DNA of 51,030 nt, from NCBI GenBank assembly GCA_001929475.1, contig LXFE01000144.1:1-51030 (forward strand). Reading direction: 5' to 3'. The position numbers and the translations under genes were made by a program. The stretch's first letter is position 1; each line of letters starts with the position of its first letter. Shown in pieces: positions 1-10,441 of the stretch. The stretch is from Neolecta irregularis DAH-3 (taxonomy: Eukaryota > Ascomycota > Neolectomycetes > Neolectales > Neolectaceae). The notes below the pieces were generated by a model. That model did not search any database, was not told the origin of the DNA, and was given only the letters and a program-made list of their open reading frames with translations.

Positions 1-554
1 TCTAATTCGCGATTCCTTATCCTATCTGCTTGGCACGGTTCTGCTTCTGACGTCGGTCCTCTGTTTCTTAAGAGTATCTTCGTACAGGGAGTATGGGGCG
101 TGCTGACGAGTCACCGTATATAAAACGGGGCTTAGCTTAGCTTTTCCTTTTTTTAACTTACAGCATGTACTGGAAGGAAGTATGTTGAGTTCTGCAGGTA
201 TATAGATTAGTCCTCCGCCCCTCTTTCTTTCAATCCACAATCAAAATATATCAAAGATCAAAAGCACAACTCTAAGAACCATATCCGTCGTTACCCTCCC
301 TTCCACCTCAACTGACAATCACTCTACACCCATCCTTTTCCTGACCTTGACCCTAGGGACGGATTCTGAGCGACAAGCTCGTTTTTTGGCCAATTTATAT
401 AGTTCAATATCAAATTCACTAAATAACCGAAATTGCTAATATAAAATGATTTCTTAGTAGGTGAAGTATGCCTCAATACTCGCAAAGTTTCACGTCGAAT
501 CATCTGGATCAACGTGTCACGTGACCAGTAACATTTCTTGCGGGCATAACTTAG
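1..554. other. Left-edge non-coding DNA
   Basis: I see no supportable gene here. A TATA-like box (TATATAAAA, about 117-125) is followed by a pyrimidine-rich stretch near 140-155, so this could be a promoter or an old LTR. There is no long reading frame on either strand that looks like a protein. Confidence 0.3.
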
Positions 555-870
555 AGCGAATGGCAATCAATTCACAGTTGAGCAACCAGCTAACGGATTC
601 AAACGAAACAAGCACTATCAGGATCGGAATTTAAAGGCGAAACTAATGGCCTGCCAACAAATTCAATACAAGAAAGTCAAATGGGGACCTTGGAGGAAGC
701 ATAGGAAGCGCCACATGTAAGTGCTGTATTCAAAACACATCACAGGAAACCGTAATTACTACTGGCGGATGCGCCTCAACGAGGGCTTTCCAACGGTACC
801 AAAATCATTGAGATTGGAGCACTCTCCAGGTGGGTGGTTTGGATCTCTTAGTGAAGGCGGGCGGTATAAG
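555..870 (+). repeat. Dispersed repeat R1, copy A (partial)
   Basis: This stretch matches 50252-50490 in the same orientation. Shared blocks include GCAATCAATTCACAGTTG, TTTAAAGGCGAAACTAAT, CAACAAATTCAATACAAGAA and GGTTTGGATCTCTT. Copy A carries roughly 60 extra bases between the last two blocks. It represents only one half of the longer right-edge copy. No coding potential is seen. The class of element is unknown. Confidence 0.8.
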
Positions 871-1294
871 TGACGGGAATGGAGAAGTAATGCAGGCGAT
901 GGCACGGGTTATAACACGGCCGCGATGACCACAGCTACCTGTGCCGCTTCATATTTGCAAGCATCGCCCTCCCACTGTTCAACAACCACGAGGACTGCAG
1001 CAGCGGCAACTTTGATCTCGTTGACCTAAAATCGAGACCATCCCCGTCGCCCTCGTGCACCAGACATCGTCTCCCTCACCATTTCAAAAAGCTGTCCCAT
1101 CAGCTGCCCTCAGGTTTACCTTGGAGTGTCCTCGATCATCGGGGGTATTCAGACACCTGAGGAGCCGCTGGGTAGCTTTCAGGGGGCTGAAGATTCTCCT
1201 GTTTGGCCCCACACACAACGGCAAACCCCGGATGAAACCTAGAGGACGCCACAAGCCGTGGGCGTCCTCCCAGTCCGGATCCCCTCGTGGAAAG

Positions 1295-1465
1295 TGTTCC
1301 ACAGGGACCAGTCAGATGACCGGACGGTGGCGCGGGAGGACGGGTATTCAGGTAGCGCCCAGCGCGATTAGCGCGCTATGCTTAACACTGTGTATTAATA
1401 CCAACGGTTATTACTACTAATAACCCTCGGCAACTATATACGACTTTAAGGCTCAGCGGAGTACA
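1295..1465 (+). repeat. Possible 5' LTR / leader of the Gag element
   Basis: A GC-rich stretch just upstream of gag begins TGTTCC and could end GTACA. It contains a perfect hairpin (1361-1377, arms AGCGCG/CGCGCT, 5-base loop) and a TATA-like CTATATAC near 1434. TG...CA ends and the position next to gag suggest an LTR. No second LTR copy is present in the window, so the limits are guesses. The GC-rich sequence at 871-1294 holds no recognisable gene. Confidence 0.25.
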
Positions 1466-1495
1466 GACCAGACCGGTCAAGTACTCACACAAGCA

Positions 1496-3097
1496 ATGTC
1501 AAGTGACAAAGAAGACAAGAAGATGCCAACGACAAGGGCATCATTAGGGAAAGCAGTAAAGTTGGAAGATGCAGACAAGTCTACAGTATGTACCACTCGC
1601 CAGCTACCAATGTTTTCTGGTGCAGAAGACTGCTCCTTGACAGCGCGAGCATGGCTCAGTGTAGCCAAGCGGATTACCCGTGTGCGACAGAGTCAGGAAT
1701 ATTGTTCAGCTAAAGGACAGCTAGACGATCTAGCCTGTGCATTAACAGGGGATGCATCAATCTGGTTTGACGAGATAGAAGAGAATATCTCTACGGTGAA
1801 CCAGTTTTTTGAAGAATTCTCAGAGGAATTCTTGGACCCAAGCGAGATGTCCATTGTACAAGGCAAATTTGAGGTATTGAGGCAAGGGAATCGTTCAGTT
1901 GCTGAATATTCATCTGAATTTCAAGCACTCTGGAAGAAACTTGACCGGAGCCTCTACCCTGAAGTTATTATGGCCCGCAAATTCTGCCTCGGTTTACGAG
2001 CAAATGTCCAGATGACATTTACAGCTGCGATCCCTGAGTTGACCAGTGTTCGCAAGGCTATCAACATAGCACTAGTAGGAGAAGCAGCCCTGAATCTTCA
2101 AGCTCGAGAATCTATGAATTTGGCCCTAAGCACTGGTACATCAACTGAATCCAGTGAGAAGACTAAGCAACACTTGTACAAGGAGTGCTACCAGTGTGGA
2201 ACTCAAGGCCATTTCGCGCGTGACTGTATAAAGGGTCCAAAGAAGGGAGCAAACAATGCCCATATTTTTCGTTTGTTAATTATCCACTTGTTCTCACTGG
2301 TTCCCTTCGTCTTCTTTGCTCTCGCCCTTGCGACTCTCGTACCTGCTAAAAGTGGTAACAGTGGTACCTCAGGCCCACAATGGTTTAGTACATCCTAAAC
2401 ACCGTTCACATCCTGATAACCAGATTTTGCGACTATGAAATCGGGCGATATAAATGTTCATCAGTTGTCATTGTCTTCTTCTGGCACCGATCTCTTTCTC
2501 TCCAAGAACCCGCCGGACCTGCTTAAGCTTACTCTGGACGACTCTGGCTCCCTCGTCGATCCAGACATACGTATTGTGTCGGTAGATCCTGTTACTGGCC
2601 GTTGTTCGATTTCAAGTACACCTGAAAAAACAAATATCGCTGGTGTGTTCTCATTTGATTTTCCAAGATTGGAACTATCGTCGGGCGGTTCTACTTGCAG
2701 CTTTCTGGCTCGCCCGGATGGGGGGAGCGTTACATATCTCCTTTACGCTACAGGTGGAAAAGAAAAAACGCCCCCTACCGCATCTTCAGGTCATGCGAGT
2801 TCTACCCTTCCTAGCTCGAACCTCTCCAGCACCTTGGATTCATCGTCTATGAATGCGGACAGCTCTCTTGCCAATGGAACGGTCATTTCTCCATCTAATA
2901 CCGTCTCTCCCTCTGGAGAGTCCATTGATTCGTCGTTCAATAAAACAAATGGCACAAACGCGGGACCGCTTTGCACTTCAAATACCGGAACATCGAATGC
3001 CACTACTGGCAAGCCTAGTTCTTCCACAAAGAATGGTAGAGCAGAAGTATTGGCCGGGATCGTGGGCCTTGTTGCTTTTATGGCTATTCTGCCTTGA
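1496..3097 (+). CDS. Chimeric Gag / GPI-anchored cell-wall-type protein
   Basis: Exons 1496-2387 and 2424-3097 give 521 residues. Residues ~40-190 are a retrotransposon Gag domain. Residues ~228-245 are a CCHC zinc knuckle (CYQCGTQGHFARDC). About 10 residues later the same frame runs into a hydrophobic leader (roughly LFSLVPFVFFALALATLVPA), which matches the signal peptide of the paralogue at 4056-4822. A 36-nt intron (2388-2423, branch CTGATAAC) then joins the paralogous extracellular domain, a Ser/Thr-rich stalk and a C-terminal GPI signal (STKNGRA followed by a hydrophobic tail). In-frame ATGs exist only inside gag; the position matching the paralogue's ATG reads CTG. Gag belongs to Ty3/gypsy elements and the second part to fungal GPI proteins. 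Either a truncated element captured the gene's start, or these are two genes with the second decayed. The Gag and GPI parts are clear; real expression as one protein is unproven. Confidence 0.6.
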
Positions 3098-3387
3098 TAA
3101 AAAAGGGTTTCACCAGTCAGTCTTTTGCAATTCTCTTACAAGTGCTCATTTTAAAGTACTCGGATTCATTTAATCATTGATTTCCGATCTTTCTGTCGAC
3201 CGGGAAATTCCTGGTTTTGAAGGACATTTTGTCGAGATCCGTTTGTATATATCCCTATTGTGGAAGTGATCTTCTGACCCTATTTACAAATTCAACAGCC
3301 AGTTGAGAACCTATAATTCTTCATAATCATGAGTACGCAGATTTCTTCATAACATGAACTGTCCTTCAAGTACCTAGTGAGCTGGTC

Positions 3388-3600
3388 TAAGCATATACCC
3401 TGGGTTATAGCTTGCCATTACGGAAGGAAGGCTTGCAATAATATTGCGACATTTTAAAATTGTATTATATAAAGGAGATAGGCGTTCATTATTTAACCAA
3501 TCTCAGTCACCTAGGCAAGTGTAAATAAACCTAGTCTTATTCCTCGAGCCTCAAGACTTACAGCTGGCATTCTAAAATAATGCAGTGCTGCAATTCGAGA
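3388..3600 (+). repeat. Dispersed repeat R2, copy 1
   Basis: Its reverse complement matches about 46270-46535. The best block is CGGAAGGAAGGCTTGCA, with a flanking AT-rich AATATTGCG(A/G)CA and GAGATAGGCG. The homology weakens but continues to both sides (TAAGC(A/G)TATACC at one end, TGTAAGT(A/C)TTGA at the other). About 200 bases, non-coding. A MITE or solo LTR is possible. Confidence 0.65.
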
Positions 3601-4055
3601 AGGCGATGGGTAGTTCAAGTTCCATGAAACTCTTGGTTTGTGACAACGTTATCCTTGAAAACACGTGGTTGGTTAGGCTACGTGATCGCATGTTGGATCA
3701 TGTCGAGGCTACGTGATGATGGAGGGTACCTGATTAATGTCTAAGCCACGTTCATGATGGAGGCAATAACAATGGGAGCAAGGGGAATATCTGGAAAGAT
3801 GATGGAAGAAATAACGGTTAACGTTTGGCGGTTAATCTGTCACAGGCAATACATTGCAGTCTGCGGATATCTCCCCAATCGCACCATGCGCCTTTCCTTT
3901 TTGTGAGGATTCTCTGCTTTAACTAAAGCCAGAAGAAAGGGACTGGACCCGTCAATCTGTCTAAAATAGTGCCGAACTGTAGCTTCTCAATGATGATTCC
4001 TTATTAAGCCATCTGAGCCTCTCCTGCTGTCAAGCTACCCACTCCTGCCTGCGAA

Positions 4056-4822
4056 ATGTTGGCTTTCGTCGCCCTTGTCCTTGTCGTCGCAGCCTTTGTA
4101 TCTGCTCAAAGTAATGCCATTGGGGAGTTCTCAGATTCAAGATCAATCAGTATGTCTTCTATACCTAGTCCACATGTTGATATCCAGGCTTTGTCAACAT
4201 TCGTCCAGGAACTAAGCTGAATTCCGCTCAATTGAGCCTTTGGGAGACGAATATTGTCATCAGCCGGAATTCTGGCAGCAATCTGAAGTTCACTCTTCTC
4301 GACGCGGGCAGCCGCATCAACCAAGAAGGACATAACCTATGGGTAGATCCAGCCTCTGGTATTTGTTCTATTGCGACCATCACTCCTGGGACCTCTGCGG
4401 TCGTTGGCAAATTCTCTCTCGATGATGGAGGATATTTGGCACTGTCATCGGATAATGAGCAATACGGTTTCCATGCTTGTCCAGATGCGAACAACAATTA
4501 CCTTCTTTACGCATTTCCCCTCTCTTCGGCTGTGATTCCGCAAAAGTGTTTCCCACTTAGCTTGATAGATACATCCCGAATGATAAACCAATCAGGTTCT
4601 CAAAACAGTGTTTCAAGTAATGCTGGTGGTAGTGGTAGCTCTGGCCCAAGCGACTTTAAATCCCTCAGTCCGGTCAGCTCATCGTTTAGTAAAGTAAATA
4701 CGACCTTCGCCAGTAAAAAGAACAACAGTAGTCCTAAGGAACCTAATTCCTCAACAAAAAATGGTAGAGCCAATGTGTTGGCAGGGGTCATGGGTCTTGT
4801 TGGCTTTTTTGCCTTGATGTAA
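4056..4822 (+). CDS. GPI-anchored serine-rich secreted protein
   Basis: Two exons (4056-4149, 4188-4822; 38-nt intron) give 242 residues. Residues 1-18 are a clean signal peptide ending VSA. Residues ~30-140 are an extracellular domain with a G(K/V)FS...GGYLALSS...FHACPD...YLLYA core. This resembles the small fungal secreted domain of PhiA-like cell-wall proteins; that link is from memory. A Ser/Thr/Asn-rich stalk follows, then STKNGRANVLAG and a hydrophobic tail typical of a GPI signal. It is a tandem paralogue of the GPI part of 1496-3097: same intron position and phase, near-identical C-terminal signal. It would sit in the plasma membrane or cell wall. The exact function is unknown. Confidence 0.8.
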
Positions 4823-5586
4823 AGGGTTTTTGCTTACCAATTCTGCAATATTCAAGGGAAATAAAATGCCGATGTAGTGCTTCCATAATTTGTCATTTAT
4901 CAATATACTTCATTAGATAAGATTGGACCATATAACAAATATATCAAGGGAGTGCGGATGGATACCTGAAGTCAGAAAATGATCCATTAACCGCGATAAC
5001 AAACAAGTTCGAAAGCTCTGCAGATTCCACATCTGGATCCTCTAGTTATGTATAATTCGTTCTAGAAAAGTGAAAACAAAGGATCGCCCCAGTGCGCTGT
5101 GAATATTGGGCATGCAACAATAATCTATTTCTATATCTATTGAGGCGGCACTGTGAAAGTGTTCGTGCTGTCATAAAGCTTCTCTAATAGTTGTATGATG
5201 TTGCTCTCAAATGGTATGAGCAAATAGCGTCATATTTACCTTTATCTATATTGATAAGAGAGAGCAGGATTGCAAAGCAGCGTGTGGCAAGACTTACTTT
5301 CATCTAATAAAAACAGGGTGGAGAGGTTTACTCGCTTTAGTAATGTGCTACTGTAGGCGATTTTAGCGACCCCACTCGAATGTAGAGATTAATTTGTAAC
5401 ATGCAAGTTGTTGCTGAAGAGTTTTCGGGATTACCACACCCAGTGAACTTCACATTTGTATACAACTGAGAGGAATATATCTATAGATAGCAGCTAGATG
5501 TATTGACTTTGAACAAAAATCTACTAGAGAAAATGGCCTTGAAATATTAGACATCGAACCTACCGACTCACATTGCATCGACAATC
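4823..5586. other. Intergenic region upstream of LEU4
   Basis: About 760 AT-rich bases between the convergent-free ends of the GPI gene and LEU4. It must hold the LEU4 promoter. I looked for a Leu3-type CCG-N4-CGG and a Gcn4/Cpc1 TGACTCA site and found neither in exact form. Confidence 0.4.
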
Positions 5587-7338
5587 ATGCCCATGCTACT
5601 GAATCCACGCGAAAAATATGCTCCTTTCCAACCTTTGGAGCTCCCGACGCGCCAATGGCCATCAAAAACGCTGAAGAAGCCCCCAAGGTGGCTAAGCACA
5701 GATCTAAGGGACGGGAATCAAAGCTTGGTAGACCCAATGTCTGCGCAACAGAAACTTCAGTACTTTCGTACCTTGGTCTCAATCGGGTTTAAAGAAATTG
5801 AAATCGCATTCCCTAGCGCTTCCAGCATTGAATTCGATTTCGTTCGTGGGTTAATTCAAAATGGCGAAATTCCCGATGATGTTACAATTCAAGTTCTTAC
5901 GCCTTGCCGTGAAGATTTGATCCGCAAAACCATCGAATCGGTCCATGGGGCAAAGAAGGCAATCATTCATTTGTATAATGCTACAAGCCCTTGCTTCCGA
6001 CGAATCGTATTCGGTGCTTCGAAAGAAGCAACTGTGGAACTCGCCTTAACATCCACCAAACTTATTCGCCAGTTGACCAAAGACTCGGATTCCAAAACGC
6101 ACTGGACGTTTGAATACTCCCCGGAGACATTCTCCGCAACAGAGCCAGATTTTGCTATTGAAATTTGTTCCAAGGTACTAGAAGCATGGGATCCATCAGA
6201 ATCCAATGCAATCATTTTTAACCTTCCGGCAACGGTTGAAATGTCGACTCCAAATGTTTACGCAGACCAAATTGAGTTCTTCCACACTCGTATTCCCCGA
6301 CGAGCTGAAGTTTGCATATCTCTACATGCACACAATGATAGAGGATGTGCTGTAGCAGCATCCGAAATGGGCCAACTCGCGGGCGCAGATCGAATCGAAG
6401 GATGTCTCTTTGGAAACGGAGAACGTACAGGAAACGTAGACCTCGTTACTCTCGCCTTAAATCTGTACACCCAAGGTGTCTCACCAAATCTCGACTTCTC
6501 TCGACTCCATGAGATAAAACGCATTTGCGAATCTTGTAACGAAATCCAAGTGCACCCTCGCCACCCTTATTCTGGGGAACTTGTGTTCACCGCGTTCTCT
6601 GGATCTCATCAGGATGCGATTAAGAAGGGCTTTGAAAAACGCAAGGAAGGAGATATATGGGAGATGCCTTACCTTGCCATTGATCCCAAGGATATTGGCG
6701 CATCGTATGAAGCGGTCATCCGTGTAAACAGTCAATCTGGAAAGGGCGGAATCAGTTGGATTATTCTTCAAACGCTACATCTCGATCTTCCACGACGCCT
6801 TCAAATCGCTTTTTCCAAGGTCGTGCAACGGTCTGCAGAAACGTTGTCACGGGAACTTTCTGGGAAAGAAATCCGCGGATTGTTCCAGCGGGAATATTAC
6901 TTTGATGAAAAGATCAAACTGAAGAGTTATTCCTTCACTGAAGAAAATGAGAAGAAGAACATCAAAGCAGTCATTGAGAGAAAGGAAGAGTTGGTTGAGT
7001 TGGCGGGACAAGGAAATGGTGCGCTTTCTTCGCTTGTCGATGCTTTAAATCGACATTTCGATCTTCATCTTGATATCCGAGAGTATAGTGAGCATTCCAT
7101 CGGAGCTGGCAGTGGAGTCAAAGCTGCTTCGTACGTTGAACTAGTCAATGGTGACGATATACATTGGGGAGTCGGTCTGGATCCTGATATCGTTGGAGCT
7201 TCTCTTCGAGCTGTCATCAGTGCTTTTTCCGCCATTATTGGGGAACCCCTTGCAGATTTAAATCTCTCTTCTAACCGTGTCAGTGGACATGCCAAAAAGA
7301 TCCCAGGTAAAGCTGAGGAAGTCATTGCTATGGCATAG
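5587..7338 (+). CDS. LEU4: 2-isopropylmalate synthase
   Basis: A single exon of 583 residues. The enzyme condenses acetyl-CoA with 2-oxoisovalerate, the first committed step of leucine synthesis. The DRE-TIM metallolyase signature LRDGNQ is at residues 40-45. The metal-binding HAHND is at 247-251, followed by GNGERTGNVD. The C-terminal third (about 430-575) is the LeuA allosteric dimer domain used for leucine feedback, with GAGSGV near its middle. The first ATG of the frame is used. The N-terminus is short, with only a few basic residues before conserved sequence, so mitochondrial targeting is not obvious. It is intronless, unlike almost every other gene here. Identification is firm. Confidence 0.95.
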   Translation: MPMLLNPREKYAPFQPLELPTRQWPSKTLKKPPRWLSTDLRDGNQSLVDPMSAQQKLQYFRTLVSIGFKEIEIAFPSASSIEFDFVRGLIQNGEIPDDVTIQVLTPCREDLIRKTIESVHGAKKAIIHLYNATSPCFRRIVFGASKEATVELALTSTKLIRQLTKDSDSKTHWTFEYSPETFSATEPDFAIEICSKVLEAWDPSESNAIIFNLPATVEMSTPNVYADQIEFFHTRIPRRAEVCISLHAHNDRGCAVAASEMGQLAGADRIEGCLFGNGERTGNVDLVTLALNLYTQGVSPNLDFSRLHEIKRICESCNEIQVHPRHPYSGELVFTAFSGSHQDAIKKGFEKRKEGDIWEMPYLAIDPKDIGASYEAVIRVNSQSGKGGISWIILQTLHLDLPRRLQIAFSKVVQRSAETLSRELSGKEIRGLFQREYYFDEKIKLKSYSFTEENEKKNIKAVIERKEELVELAGQGNGALSSLVDALNRHFDLHLDIREYSEHSIGAGSGVKAASYVELVNGDDIHWGVGLDPDIVGASLRAVISAFSAIIGEPLADLNLSSNRVSGHAKKIPGKAEEVIAMA

Positions 7339-7629
7339 GATGACCGGATTGATTCTTTTTGGAGGTTCCATTCGCGTCACAGCTGAGTTGTCACTTTGTC
7401 CCAAACATATAATAAATATGGGATGCATATCATTTCACCCGGATTCTCGAATCACATCTTTTGCGCTTTTGCTGCAGTGTATTTATAAGCTCATCAGCAT
7501 ATTTCAATATTTGGCAAATTTTCGTCAGGTTTCTGCATCAGCTGAAGTTGTCCTCGCCTATTTCGAGAACAAAAGAACAAAAGAAAAGGGGATTTAAGCT
7601 TGTCGCGAGTAACATGGTAAACACGTTTC

Positions 7630-7915
7630 TTCATTTTGGCAGTTACAGCGGCAAACATCCCCCTTCCTCTGCCACTATTCCAACCCATCTCCAACAGTTA
7701 CCCCCTTTTGCTCCTCCAGAACTCCTATCACTATCCCATATCGTCATATCAATTATCTTCAGTTACCTTGCACGGCATTCGCAAAACAACAACGTGTTTC
7801 TGCGTTTAACCTTAAGAACTAAGTCCTTGGATCGGCCCGGCCAGCCATAGGTCTCTGGCATAGGGAAATGTGGCCAGTTGTCTCACTGGGTTAGCTAAGA
7901 AAAGTTACTTTCTCA
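7630..7915 (+). repeat. Dispersed repeat R1, copy C (partial, inverted relative to copy B)
   Basis: This matches the reverse complement of about 50195-49960. Shared blocks include CAACAGTTA, CTATCCCATATCGTCA-like, GTTTCT(G/A)CGTTTAAC, TTGGATCGG and TCACTGGGT. It covers the half of the element that copy A lacks. Non-coding. The remaining DNA between LEU4 and 8340 holds no supportable gene. Confidence 0.7.
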
Positions 7916-8339
7916 GTTTTGTTTTTCCGAGCTACCTGATATAGCGTGTGTTCTGCAGATAAGATAAAGGGGCTACATAGGTTTCTTTTCCCCAGGCGAG
8001 GACACTGTCTGAATAGCAAGTCAAGTCTTTTTCTTTGATACCTTGATTGCCTGTTACAAGACCCTGCCCTCACACAACAATTCAAATTTGTCATACCAAG
8101 AATCCCAATACTCATGAGCAATTGAAACTCATTGTGAATCCCGATTAGAACCTGTGTGCTAATTTAATTGGGATTCCAGCCTAATTTCCTGTAATTTGGG
8201 TTTAGTTTTTAATCTAAATATATACATTGAGGGGATACAACCCCGGATATGAAATAGCAGGAAATCCGGTGACATGTTTCGTCCAGATGCCAAGAGCTTG
8301 CTACGTAATGAGCCTCTTCAATAGCCCAGAGAGCGCAGT

Positions 8340-10194
8340 CTACCAATAGTGTTTGATTGGATCCAATGGCTCAACTTCTCTTACCAATCCAAATCCAGCA
8401 TGCCGTCTCCCCGACCCTGGCTCTCTCATCGCTCCATATTTGATTCTCGTGCGTCTGAATCCTGAAGGCAATAATCTTCCACCTAGACACGCACCGATAG
8501 CAACCTTATCAATGCTTGAATTCCGTGTTGTAGCGACAATCTGTCGAAACGAAATTTCAGAAGGAACGCCGTTTGACAAGAGGGCTCTCATGCCAATTGC
8601 CGCACATGCTATGGCCGCCGAAACTGCTATTGTGAAGGGTAATATCAAACGCCAAGAGGTATAACTGTATGTCGGGGCGACAGATTCGATGGTTACTGGT
8701 ACGACTTTGCTCTCCGTGTTCCATGATATCAAACTTATTGTGATATTCTGCAGTAATTGTTCCAGTCCATTTGCAAAGTCAACGTCAGAATCCAAAAGAG
8801 CCGTCTGAGCGATCATGGTATCATGAGTTTCGCTCGATTTGGAGTCACGTTTCGCATTACCAAGTGTTTGGGATTCGGATTCACTGAATGTATTTAATGA
8901 TCCAGAGAGAACGTAATCTATCGTCGAAAGAAGAGTTGCTTGATTAACAGATTTCCAGTCGTTTTGATTTAGTGACTTGATTTTCGTTGAATTCAATGAA
9001 TTTGGGTTATAATTAAATAGCCTTCGAGCAGTAAACGACATCACATTGACTGATGGAAAGTTTAGTTGATAGGAAACATTGAGCATATAGACCCCTTCAA
9101 AGAAATGACAGGTTGTATACTTCATCTCTGGTGAGTCAGGCGAAGAAGAAAACCAGGCCTCAAAGGTTGTAGAAGGATTTACCCTCTGGTCGATGACATT
9201 TGTCCGTCCGAGATATGTATGGTGTTGCAATATTGCGGGACGTGCAACATTTTCTGTCCAACACTTTGATGAAACACCTTCCAAAGGTAACGCATAAGAG
9301 CAATTGGATCCACAAGGAGATGACCAGGTTTTAATTTCGCCTCCGAACGCGACGGTATAAACAGTTCGGAGCAACCGGTCTGATATACCATTCCAAGTGC
9401 CAATCGTCAAATCGTTCTGACCACCCTGCCCTTGTGGTTGAACCGTAAAAAACAAACCCAGATCTTGACCCCAGTCAAGGGAGGGAACAGGTACATCATT
9501 TATGTTATTCTGAACGACATTCTGGACCGACAAACACCCTGGTGCGAAAATTGAGGATAGTGGAAGGAGCCATGTGATCAGAGTGATCAGGAACGGAATG
9601 GTTAATCGACCAAGTATGTCTCTATTGAAGACCGCGATGGGCGAATGAATCATTCCGAATGCCATAGATATTGTATCAATTGAATATGCTCTCATTCGAA
9701 CTTCATGCCATATTCTTTGTTCGTACGAACATATTATCGACGCCATCTAACTTGTCAGCAAACAGTCAAGTGACAAGATCTTACAAGTAATGAACGCACG
9801 ATATACGCAGCTTGAGTAACTACGTAATTGATAGCAGACTGAGATATCGTGATAGAATGATTAGAAAAATGGACTGAAGAGCGCCCGACGACCGTCCCAT
9901 TAACAAACGTGCAAAAGAAATGATAACCAAGAACGAACAATATTGCTAGACATGAGTAAAAGAGACTTTGGGCCAGGGATGGTACATACCGCCGAGAATA
10001 AATCCCGTCATCATCCACATTTTGTGCCAGCCGACTTCCCAAAGCGCAGGTGGTCGACCTTCTTCATCCGAGCTTTCTTCAACGATCAGACTTTCGAGCG
10101 ATCTGATGAATGTATTTTGTTCAAAAGCGACACTTTGTTCTGCTACGGTACTTCCTAGATCTTTTGTAGCAACTCTCTTACTCGCGCTGGCCAT
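8340..10194 (-). CDS. Fungal multi-pass membrane protein of unknown function
   Basis: Three exons (10194-9990, 9945-9785, 9746-8340; introns 44 and 38 nt) give 590 residues. Hydrophobic segments lie near the N-terminus (WMMTGFILG...LGYHFFCTF), in the middle (about LTIPFLITLITWLLPLSSIF) and near the C-terminus (LPFTIAVSAAIACAAIGMRALL). They flank a large loop with paired cysteines (CGSNCSY, SSKCW, TTCHF) and many N-glycosylation sequons, so the loop is probably outside the cell or in the lumen. The last ~100 residues (SFRQIVATTRN...RIKYG...AFGL-like...V) match a family I know mainly from Pezizomycotina, often called DUF3176; that name is from memory. It diverges from ISC1 across 247 bases. Function unknown. 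Confidence 0.75.
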
Positions 10195-10441
10195 TTAAAA
10201 TCGTACCAAGAATATCTCACAGAACTAAAAGTTGGAGATAAAAGCAGGGATACGAAGCATTGAAAAAGAAATGAATGGGCCATTGATAATATTGGCGGAG
10301 CTAGTTGATAACTAGATAAACCATTTCACTAAAAAAAACCCATTATCGGTAATTTTCGGATGCGAGAAAGGCGGGGTCAAAACGCTACTCCTGCCAAAGT
10401 CTGGTTAGAAGCTCGGCTCACGACCACCATCTTGATTCCAA

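Noticed and set aside
1055..1420. 121-codon open frame upstream of gag
   Set aside because: GC-rich DNA keeps frames open by chance. No domain, and an equally open frame lies on the other strand.
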